NCBI RefSeq assembly: GCF_015209595.1
Contig: NZ_JADEYS010000021.1
Location: forward strand, 1-64,000
Reading direction: 5' to 3'
Origin: Pontibacterium sinense
GTDB taxonomy: Bacteria > Pseudomonadota > Gammaproteobacteria > Pseudomonadales > Balneatricaceae
DNA length: 64,000 bases
A model generated the notes under the pieces. That model saw only the letters and a list, made by a program, of their open reading frames with translations. It did not search any database and was not told the origin of the DNA. Below, piece by piece: positions 57,728 through 64,000 of this stretch. The translations under genes and the position numbers were made by a program. How positions within the stretch are numbered: the first letter of the stretch is position 1; each line of letters starts with the position of its first letter.

Positions 57728-58798
57728 TTAGCGGCTCTGATAAACCTGCCAGCGCGTCCCGTCCCAGCGGCCAATATTGCGGCCGGTATAGATCACACCG
57801 TTATCGGTCAGGGCGATCGAGGTGTGCCAGGAAAGGTCTTTCGGGGCCAGACGACCCGCGCGCCAGTTGCTGCCATCGGCATCAGCTTTCAGCCACAATC
57901 CTTTGCTGCCTGCGCCGTACCAGCGTTCCTGCAGTGGGTGCCAGCGCAAAGTAAAGATGTGCTCGGTGGTGACGTCCTGCCAGCTGCTTGCATTTGGTAC
58001 GCCCGGAGCGGCTTTAGCTTCCGGCAGATTGGCAAACTGATTGCCGATGCGCTGCCAGCTGTGGCCGCCGTCGGAGGTTTTCAGCAGAATGCCGTCTAAC
58101 CCTGCGGCGATACCGGTTTGGGCATCTACAAAGTCCACAGTCATAAGACTGCTTTCCACGGTGGATGGGATGTTTTTCCAGCTCTGGCCGCGATCTTCGG
58201 AGAGCAGAATGGTGCCGAACTCGCCCACGGCAACCAGTGCGCCATCTTTGCGTTCGGTGATCTCATTGAGGATGTAGTCGTCAGGCTCCAGCGCGTATTT
58301 CCAGCTTTTGCCGTAGTCGTGGGACACGATGATGGTGCCAAACGATCCCACCGCCCAGGCTTCACCGTTGGCAAAGACCTTCACGTCCAATAGTTTGTTA
58401 ACGACATCATTACGGGGTGCATCGGCCTGCCACCAGCTCTGGCCACCGTTTTCGGTGTACATCGCCACGCCGGTATTACCGACGATGATCGCCTTCTGGC
58501 TGTCCCATGCTGCAATGTCCTGCAGGTGAACGTTCGTGCCACTGTCCTGCACCTGCCAGCTCTGACCCGCGTCATCGCTGCGGACGATCTTGCCGTCAGC
58601 AGCCACGGCCCAAAGAACCTGAGGCTCAGGGTTAACCAGACCGTAGAAACGGTCGCGTGCTTCGATAGCGGTAGGAATAACCGTGCTGCCCACGGGCTCC
58701 GGTTTTACAAAGAGTCCAACGTAAAGCAGTCCGGCAATGACCAGCCATGGGCTGACGCCAACACCCAGGCGTGTCAGCTTGTTGAGAGCGGCTACCAT
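57728..58798 (-). CDS. YCF48/HCF136-like beta-propeller protein, membrane anchored
   Basis: 356 residues with an N-terminal membrane segment (WLVIAGLLYVGLF, about 19-31) and six to seven repeats of the BNR/YCF48 type: ILWAVAADGKIVRSDDAGQSWQVQDSG, AIIVGNTGVAMYTENGGQSWWQ, AWAVGSFGTIIVSHDYGKSWKYA, ALVAVGEFGTILLSEDRGQSW. It would be a periplasmic propeller held at the inner membrane, and commonly accompanies RND/DUF1329/DUF1302 genes, perhaps as an assembly or adaptor subunit. It is the first gene of the catabolic operon; AGGTGAAAA precedes the ATG. Confidence 0.9.
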   Translation of the reverse strand: MVAALNKLTRLGVGVSPWLVIAGLLYVGLFVKPEPVGSTVIPTAIEARDRFYGLVNPEPQVLWAVAADGKIVRSDDAGQSWQVQDSGTNVHLQDIAAWDSQKAIIVGNTGVAMYTENGGQSWWQADAPRNDVVNKLLDVKVFANGEAWAVGSFGTIIVSHDYGKSWKYALEPDDYILNEITERKDGALVAVGEFGTILLSEDRGQSWKNIPSTVESSLMTVDFVDAQTGIAAGLDGILLKTSDGGHSWQRIGNQFANLPEAKAAPGVPNASSWQDVTTEHIFTLRWHPLQERWYGAGSKGLWLKADADGSNWRAGRLAPKDLSWHTSIALTDNGVIYTGRNIGRWDGTRWQVYQSR

Positions 58799-59194
58799 TT
58801 TTCACCTTTTTTGTTTTTGTTCTAAGGCGGTGTTCTTTGGTCTATAAGAGCCAATAGATCACCTTGGCAATTTTTCTCTCTCATAGATTGAAAGTCTATG
58901 GAAAGTCCATTTAGTATCATTACGAACAAAATTGATGTCAACTGCTTAATTAATAATTATGGCAATGAGATAGTGCCTGTCTGGGCTTTTAAGAAAGGTT
59001 GCTTCTTGCTTTTGGAGAGCAGAAAGTGAGCCTTTGTCCAGTTTGGACAATGACTTAGATCATATTTGAAGCCGGTTTTAGCTATGAAAAGCGGGTGTAT
59101 GTTATTTATACAAATATATAAAGCACTTGACTTGGCTGTAATTATTAATTAATCACTATCTAATAACTATAAAAATTCAATAGAGATTAAATTA
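58799..59194. promoter_or_regulatory. Divergent control region with box A, box B and an inverted box B
   Basis: Box A (58884-58908) begins TAGATTGAAAGTCTATGGAA and also contains the inverted repeat CATAGA/TCTATG. Box B (58949-58962) reads ATTAATAATTATGG. An inverted copy of box B, TAATTATTAATTAA, lies at 59139-59152 before the amidase gene, pairing perfectly with TTAATTAATAATTA (58946-58959). So each divergent gene has the AT element in the same relation to itself. No gene is present in these 396 bp. Confidence 0.6.
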
Positions 59195-60484
59195 ATGAAA
59201 GATGGGTCATGCTTTATGTCCGTAGCGCAAACATCAGTGGCCCTAGCCTCTGGTCGGTTGTCAGCGGACGAGATAATGGAGCAGTTGCTGACACGAGTGG
59301 CAGCGCGCGATGAACAGGTTCTGGCCTGGAGCTGGCTGGACCCGGCGCAGGCACAAGCACGTGCCCGGCAGGCCGCTGAAGAGATTCGGCAGGGCGTGCG
59401 GCATTCACCGCTGCAAGGAATCCCGGTCGCCGTGAAGGATCTGATCGATACCGAAGGCATGCTGACGACCTACGGCTCCCCGATCTATAAAGACCATCAT
59501 CCCACCAGCGATGCGGCGATAGTCACTGCACTTAAGAAGGCGGGTGCCTATGTGATGGGTAAAACGGTCAGCACTGAGTTTGCCTGTTTTACCGCCGGTC
59601 CTACGATGAATCCCCACAATCCTGAATACAGCCCGGGCGGTTCCTCCAGCGGCTCCGCTGCCGCGGTGGCGGACGGTCAGGTGCCGTTTGCGATTGGCAC
59701 TCAAACCGCCGGTTCGGTGATTCGTCCGGCCGCATTTAACGGTGTAGTGGGGCTCAAGCCGAGTTATGGGGTGTTACCCACGGCCGGCACCTTTCCTCTC
59801 TGCCCTACGCTGGACACGTTAGGAACATTTTCCCGCACGGTGGGCGATCAGCGTCTGATTTTGACCGCATTAGCGCCGCACCTTCCTATCGCCAACGCCG
59901 TGAAGAATCCGAAAATTCTGGTATGCAAAACACCGTTCTGGTCGCAGGGCGACGACGAAATGCTCACCGAGTTTGACCAGTTTGTGGCCGACTGCCAGCA
60001 AGCAGGTGCGGACCTGGAGCACTACGAGATGGGGCCGGATTTCGCGGCGCTGTTAACCGCCCAGCAACAGATTATGGGGGTTGAAGCCAGCCGTGCATTA
60101 AGCACCCATTACGATCAGCAGTGCGATCAGCTCAGTGCACCGTTGGTGGCGTTGATTGAGCAGGGTATGCAGGTCAACAACGCTGACGAAGCTGCGGCGC
60201 ATAACCTTAAAGCACGATGCGCACACAAACTGCAGCAGCTGTTTCGGGATGCCGATTTCATTATTACCCCGGCCACTGCCGGAACCGCACCCAAACGGGT
60301 TGATGGCACAGGTGACCCGCTGTTCAACCGTATCTGGACCTTACTGGGATTACCCGCGATCACGTTTCCGATTGCCGAAGGTGAGAACGGCCTGCCACTG
60401 GGCATTCAACTGATCGCCCCCTTGGGTGAGGACCATGCATTGATCGATTTTGCAGACAAGTTGCAGACGCTGACGCGGGCCTGA
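59195..60484 (+). CDS. Amidase signature family enzyme
   Basis: 429 residues. The Ser-cisSer-Lys triad is present: Lys in IPVAVKDLIDTEG, cis-Ser in SPGGSSSGSAAAVADGQVP, and the nucleophile in IGTQTAGSVIRPAAFNGVVGLKPSYG. The usual GTDTGGS is GTQTAGS here. It hydrolyses an amide to acid and ammonia or amine. The start is 59195 or 59216 (second ATG); neither has a strong ribosome site. It leads the plus-strand operon divergent from the aromatic-degradation genes, so an amide of the aromatic acid or a conjugate is a plausible substrate. Confidence 0.9.
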   Translation: MKDGSCFMSVAQTSVALASGRLSADEIMEQLLTRVAARDEQVLAWSWLDPAQAQARARQAAEEIRQGVRHSPLQGIPVAVKDLIDTEGMLTTYGSPIYKDHHPTSDAAIVTALKKAGAYVMGKTVSTEFACFTAGPTMNPHNPEYSPGGSSSGSAAAVADGQVPFAIGTQTAGSVIRPAAFNGVVGLKPSYGVLPTAGTFPLCPTLDTLGTFSRTVGDQRLILTALAPHLPIANAVKNPKILVCKTPFWSQGDDEMLTEFDQFVADCQQAGADLEHYEMGPDFAALLTAQQQIMGVEASRALSTHYDQQCDQLSAPLVALIEQGMQVNNADEAAAHNLKARCAHKLQQLFRDADFIITPATAGTAPKRVDGTGDPLFNRIWTLLGLPAITFPIAEGENGLPLGIQLIAPLGEDHALIDFADKLQTLTRA

Positions 60485-60558
60485 TCCCAACAACGATTTC
60501 ACACACCCTTTTTCCGCGGGCCTGGCCCGCGACGGCAGAATAACAATAAGGAGCCATC

Positions 60559-61881
60559 ATGAATCCTAAGCATCAACTGACCCCTGAACAGCAGGCGTGG
60601 TACGACAAAGCCTGTGCCTGCGTCGACAAAGAACGCTTACGCCAGCTGAATCTGGATCTGGTCAATATTCACAGCCCCACCGGCGCAGAGAAGGAAGCCA
60701 GTGAATTTATGAGCCGGTACATGGCTGATATGGGTCTTAATGCGAAATACCAACCGGTAAATGAGCTCAGCGGTAATGCGGTGGGTGAACTAAATGGTTC
60801 AGGTGAAGGGGCAACCATGTTGCTCTACGCACCGATTGATACCCATCTGGAGGGCAGCGAAGAGGATCTGCCGATGGTGGGTGATGAGCTGCGCGACGAC
60901 ATGCGCCCACAAGGTTATCTACGTGATGATCTGGTCATTGGGCTGGGGTCATCCAATCCAAAAGGGATGGTGTCGGGTCTGGCGGAAGCGGTGAATGCCG
61001 TGGTCGATGCGGGTGTGCCACTGAAGGGTAATATCGTACTGGCGTTTGCCGGTGGCGGGATGCCGTCCATGGTGCCGGAGCGCAATAACTACGGTGTTTC
61101 TACCGGCGTGAGCTACATGCTAACCCACGGCGTGACCGCTGACTTCGGGATTATTTTTAAGCCGTGGTACGAGGTGTATCACGAACATCCGGGTATGTGT
61201 TGGTTTAAGGTCCGCGTGAAAGGGGATATGGGGTACTCCGGTATCCCGCGTGGTACACCGGGTTTCCGCAGTTCCATCGTGCCGGCTGCCACTGTGATTC
61301 AGGAGCTGGAGCAGTGGTTGCCTGAATACACCAAAGCAAACACCTCCGATCAGATCGCCCCCGAGGGATGGATCGCAGCGGTGCGTTCCGGTTGGCCGCA
61401 TCGTCCGGCATTCCCGGCGGCGACCACAGAGTTGTTTATCGATATGCGTTGTAATCCCCATCAGACCACCTCCGATGTGCGCCATCAGTTTGATCAGGCG
61501 ATGAAAGACATCGTTGCCCGTCACCCTGAGGTGGAAGCCGATTGGGAGATGTATGCCTCGTGTCCGGGGTCTATGACACCGGAAGATCACTGGATTGTGC
61601 AGTCCGCACGTTCTGCCTGGGAAAATCAGGAAGGTAAAGAATATCCGGGCGCACCGATGCTCAGTGGTCAGACTGATGCGGCCATTATTAACAAGTTGGG
61701 AGTGCCGCTGGTGCGCGTCGGTTATCCGTGGATAGGTGATGCGGATGTGCCGGAAGAGTTTGCTGCTGGTCTGGGTGGGATGGGTGTGAGCAATATTGGC
61801 GATATGGTCGCGCCCGTGGAGAACATCATCTATTCCATCATCGACAGTATGACCCGTACCCGTGATGAAGTGGGTGTATAA
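60559..61881 (+). CDS. M20-like peptidase/hydrolase lacking the canonical metal ligands
   Basis: 440 residues, AAGGAGCCATC before the ATG. The overall layout is that of M20/ArgE/carboxypeptidase G2 enzymes: catalytic domain, a lid insertion with GDMGYSGIPRGTPGF, and a C-terminal part with LSGQTDAAIINKLGVPLVRVGYP. But the expected HxD reads PID in LLYAPIDTHLEG, the metal-bridging Asp is Asn in GLGSSNPKGMVSGL, and the Glu-Glu pair is Gly-Gly in LAFAGGGMPS. It may be a non-metal enzyme, a binding protein or a rewired hydrolase. It sits between amidase and hydrolase genes of the same operon. Confidence 0.8.
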   Translation: MNPKHQLTPEQQAWYDKACACVDKERLRQLNLDLVNIHSPTGAEKEASEFMSRYMADMGLNAKYQPVNELSGNAVGELNGSGEGATMLLYAPIDTHLEGSEEDLPMVGDELRDDMRPQGYLRDDLVIGLGSSNPKGMVSGLAEAVNAVVDAGVPLKGNIVLAFAGGGMPSMVPERNNYGVSTGVSYMLTHGVTADFGIIFKPWYEVYHEHPGMCWFKVRVKGDMGYSGIPRGTPGFRSSIVPAATVIQELEQWLPEYTKANTSDQIAPEGWIAAVRSGWPHRPAFPAATTELFIDMRCNPHQTTSDVRHQFDQAMKDIVARHPEVEADWEMYASCPGSMTPEDHWIVQSARSAWENQEGKEYPGAPMLSGQTDAAIINKLGVPLVRVGYPWIGDADVPEEFAAGLGGMGVSNIGDMVAPVENIIYSIIDSMTRTRDEVGV

Positions 61882-61903
61882 GCTCAAACCTTAGGAGTTG
61901 ATT

Positions 61904-62749
61904 GTGACCACATCATCCGAAATAACACCCGAAATTGGCCAGACCGTTCAGGTTGGCCAGTTTGCGGTGAACTATCACGATCAGGGGGCGGGCCGTCCGG
62001 TGTTGCTGTTACACGGTTCTGGCGCGGGTGTTTCCGCATGGGCCAACTGGCGCAATACGATTCCCGTCTTGGCTGAATTTCGGCGAGTGCTGGCCCCGGA
62101 TCTGATCGGGTTTGGTTACACCGATGTGCCGGAGGATTATCAGTTCCATCATATGGACAGCTGGGTTGAGCAGATCATCGGTTTTATGGATGCGCTGGAT
62201 ATTGCGCAGGCCGATTTTATCGGCAACTCCTTTGGTGCTTCGCTGACGCTGGCCCTGGTGGTTCGCCATCCTGAACGGGTGGGGCGGATGGTGTTGATGG
62301 GCAGTGGCGGGCAGCCGTTTGTGGTGAACGAAAATCTGATGACACTCTGGGGCTATAAGCCCTCGCTGGAGAAGATGAAGCAGATTCTTCAGATCATGGC
62401 GTGGGATCAGTCGATAGCCACCGATGAACTGGCCGAGCTGCGTTACCGGGCCACCTTAAGGCCTGGGGCGCAGGAATTGTTCGAACGGGTCTTTCCGCCG
62501 CCCTATCAACGCTGGGCCGATGCACTGGTGATCGATGATGCGGATCTGGCTGAACTCGATCATCAGACGTTGCTGATCCATGGTCGGGATGATGCTGTGG
62601 TGCCGGTGCATGTGTCTGAAGACCTGTCACGTAAGATCAAACAGGCGCAGCTGCATATCTTTGGCTGTTGCGGTCACTGGACGCAGATCGAACAAGCTCC
62701 CCGTTTTAACCGGCTGGTGATCGATTTTTTGCAGGAGTCCAGCGCCTGA
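61904..62749 (+). CDS. Meta-cleavage product hydrolase-like alpha/beta hydrolase (copy 2)
   Basis: 281 residues from the GTG at 61904, seven bases after AGGAG. Nucleophile Ser in DFIGNSFGASLTLAL, acid in IHGRDDAVVP and His in GCCGHWTQIEQ; long blocks match copy 1 at 51428 (HGSGAGVSAWANWRNTIP, MGSGGQPF, LWGYKPS). The nucleophile elbow ends Gly-Ala rather than Gly-Gly. Having two copies in one island suggests two cleavage products, or an ester/amide role for this one since it follows amidase and M20-like genes. 23 bp separate it from the M20-like gene. Confidence 0.9.
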   Translation: MTTSSEITPEIGQTVQVGQFAVNYHDQGAGRPVLLLHGSGAGVSAWANWRNTIPVLAEFRRVLAPDLIGFGYTDVPEDYQFHHMDSWVEQIIGFMDALDIAQADFIGNSFGASLTLALVVRHPERVGRMVLMGSGGQPFVVNENLMTLWGYKPSLEKMKQILQIMAWDQSIATDELAELRYRATLRPGAQELFERVFPPPYQRWADALVIDDADLAELDHQTLLIHGRDDAVVPVHVSEDLSRKIKQAQLHIFGCCGHWTQIEQAPRFNRLVIDFLQESSA

Positions 62750-62760
62750 ACGCGGGCATG

Positions 62761-62784
62761 AAAAAGGGGAGCGGATGGCTCCCC
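62761..62784 (-). terminator. Intrinsic terminator after the DUF6882-like gene
   Basis: GGGGAGC (62766-62772) pairs with GCTCCCC (62778-62784) over 5 nt. Read on the minus strand it is followed by T5 (62765-62761). It lies 40 bp after the minus-strand gene's stop and just beyond the convergent hydrolase, and may act in both directions. Confidence 0.75.
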
Positions 62785-62823
62785 ATATCTCGTCTTTAAG
62801 GACGATTATTGTGTATAGCTTGT

Positions 62824-63300
62824 TCAGTTCAAAACCCACTGAATGTCGGTGATAATCATATAGGTGTAGCCAGTTTCCGACTCAGTCCGATAAGCGCCCT
62901 GCGCATTCAGCACTAATGCTGCCACACAGGTCATTTCCCACCCGTCGTCATCGTCACCTTCCCATTGTTCGTTGGTCAGTGCGATAAAGTTTCGTTCTTC
63001 TCCGTATCCTTTTACCCACTCCATCTGGTCTTTTACGGTCTGGTCAACCGAGGGGTTAGCCCATGACCAAAGCCAGGTTTTGGAGAGTATGGAGACCGAA
63101 CCTACAAATTGAATCTTAGCCCTGACTGCAGGGATGCCGTTATTGGAAAATGTCAGAACACCGGATGACTGATCCCATTCAAAACGCTGGTGTTCCCCCA
63201 GTTTGTAATCTCGCATCAGTGCGTCTTGTCGTTCGGTCAAAAAGTGACACGCATCTGATACCGTTGAGCACCATTCCTCTTTCGCAAATACATCTGTCAT
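62824..63300 (-). CDS. DUF6882-like protein of unknown function
   Basis: 158 residues from the ATG at 63300, preceded by GGAGTTCCGTT; a longer frame to 63348 has no ribosome site. No signal peptide. The middle has QRFEWDQSSGVLTFSNNGIPAVRAKIQFVGSVSILSKTWLWSWANPSV, the typical block of DUF6882 proteins, and the end has GYTYMIITDIQWVLN. Members are found as small cytosolic proteins, sometimes in polymorphic-toxin immunity contexts, but no toxin is seen here. A terminator follows on the same strand. Confidence 0.65.
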   Translation of the reverse strand: MTDVFAKEEWCSTVSDACHFLTERQDALMRDYKLGEHQRFEWDQSSGVLTFSNNGIPAVRAKIQFVGSVSILSKTWLWSWANPSVDQTVKDQMEWVKGYGEERNFIALTNEQWEGDDDDGWEMTCVAALVLNAQGAYRTESETGYTYMIITDIQWVLN

Positions 63301-63415
63301 AACGGAACTCCAGACGATTGTGATGAAAGGATTTACAGCATTAAGCATAGACTGATTGAGCGGAACGCGCGTTATAGGGTGTCGAAAGAACGCAGAGAGC
63401 GGGTGGTGAGTGATG

Positions 63416-63447
63416 AAAAAGGAGGCCAGTGAACGGGTCGACTGGCC
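63416..63447 (-). terminator. Intrinsic terminator of the octapeptide-repeat gene
   Basis: On the minus strand GGCCAGT (63447-63441) pairs with ACTGGCC (63430-63424), then TCC and T5 (63420-63416). It lies about 37 bp after the stop of the repeat protein at 63484. Confidence 0.65.
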
Positions 63448-63483
63448 CCAACATGGATGGAGATCCCAAATGGACCTCAGAGG

Positions 63484-64000
63484 TTAATTGGGTTGGGTCG
63501 GGCCGTTTTTAGTCGCGGTTTCTGTCTTCGCGGCTTTGTTTTTTTCAGCTTGTTCGGCGGCAAGTTTGTCACGCGCAGCATCACTGATCGATACTTTATC
63601 GATTTGGGCAGGCGGTGAAGATTTTCCAATCTTGTCTTGCATCGCTGGACTGAGCTTTTTGATGACATTGTCACCCAGTGTCTTCAACTTTGAGACGCTG
63701 ACTTTTTCCAATTGGTTAGGAGTTAGCTTACCCAATTGGGATTTGTTTAATTTGTTGAGCTGGGTGTTGCCGAGCTTGCTCAGTTGAGCTTTGTCCAACT
63801 TATTGAGCTGCGCTGATCCCAGTTTGTTGAGTTGAGGCTTATCGAGTTTGTTGAGCTGATCGTTGCCCAATTTCTTTAACTGTGCACCGTTCAGTTTTGC
63901 AAGTTGGGCGTTATTCAGCTTGCCCAACTGCGCCTTATCTAGCTTGTTCAGCTGGGCGCTGCCAAGTTTATTGAGTTGGGCTTTATTAAGCTTATTCAAT
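63484..64000 (-). CDS. Octapeptide-repeat protein (5' end outside window)
   Basis: 172 residues are visible and the frame is open to the right edge, so the start is missing. About twelve tandem units of eight residues follow the pattern Q-L-x-K-L-x-x-A (for example AQLNKLGS, AQLNKLDK, AQLGKLNN). After residue 100 the repeats decay (NQLEKVSVSKLKTLGDNV) into a charged tail with KLAAEQAEKNKAAKTETATKN. Regular Leu every 3-5 residues suggests a solenoid or long amphipathic helix. Similar LxxxQLxxL repeats occur in surface and secreted proteins, but no function is known. The DNA units are 24 bp. Confidence 0.7.
   Translation of the reverse strand, partial: LNKLNKAQLNKLGSAQLNKLDKAQLGKLNNAQLAKLNGAQLKKLGNDQLNKLDKPQLNKLGSAQLNKLDKAQLSKLGNTQLNKLNKSQLGKLTPNQLEKVSVSKLKTLGDNVIKKLSPAMQDKIGKSSPPAQIDKVSISDAARDKLAAEQAEKNKAAKTETATKNGPTQPN

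Overview
The window looks like chromosomal DNA of a marine, polyhydroxyalkanoate-handling gammaproteobacterium, probably Oceanospirillales-like. This is inferred from the mix of genes: a TRAP transporter, two sodium/proton antiporter types (NhaD, NhaB), PhaB and PhaJ, DmdB-type acyl-CoA ligase, several c-di-GMP enzymes, and moderate GC with AT-rich control regions. No species can be named from the sequence alone. No rRNA, phage, insertion sequence or CRISPR array is visible.

Left part (1-13 kb): the 3' end of znuA with a His-rich repeat; two identical tRNA-Leu(CAG) genes; a DUF3179 protein; an unlisted 39-residue membrane peptide gene with a near-perfect sigma-54 promoter and an upstream palindrome; VanZ-like and periplasmic-sensor GGDEF genes; a 926-residue repeat protein that looks like two seven-bladed propellers with a type I secretion tail; rhlE; nhaD; and phaB.

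Middle part (12.6-42 kb): malonyl-CoA decarboxylase diverging from phaJ, an isochorismatase-like hydrolase, an acyl-CoA ligase and a FixL/FixJ-like two-component pair; an AT-rich HEPN-like gene; a DadA / TRAP / RidA operon facing a LysR regulator, apparently for uptake and oxidation of a D-amino or imino acid; an EamA exporter; a truncated chemoreceptor; nadE; nhaB behind a tandem 106-bp structured leader; two very large GGDEF-EAL proteins (one with four CBS domains, one with a C-terminal zinc-binding CZB domain); and a malonate module of matB, divergent GntR regulator, second malonyl-CoA decarboxylase and a fused MdcD-MdcE-like protein.

Right part (42-63 kb): a large catabolic island. Two tandem paralogous MarR-type regulators precede thirteen minus-strand genes that, in transcription order from 58.8 kb to 43.6 kb, encode a YCF48-like protein, RND/MMPL transporter, DUF1302, DUF1329, meta-cleavage hydrolase, an NfuA-like Fe-S carrier, a Rieske oxygenase, its reductase, a BphC-type extradiol dioxygenase, and the hydratase / acetaldehyde dehydrogenase / aldolase lower pathway plus an azoreductase-like flavoprotein. 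Divergently transcribed are an amidase, an M20-like protein lacking its metal ligands, and a second meta-cleavage-type hydrolase. Together these describe uptake of a hydrophobic, possibly amide-linked aromatic compound, ring dihydroxylation, meta cleavage and conversion to pyruvate and acetyl-CoA. Two promoter regions of this island share the same two-part AT-rich motif, which suggests common control. The right end holds a DUF6882-like protein and a truncated gene made of octapeptide repeats.
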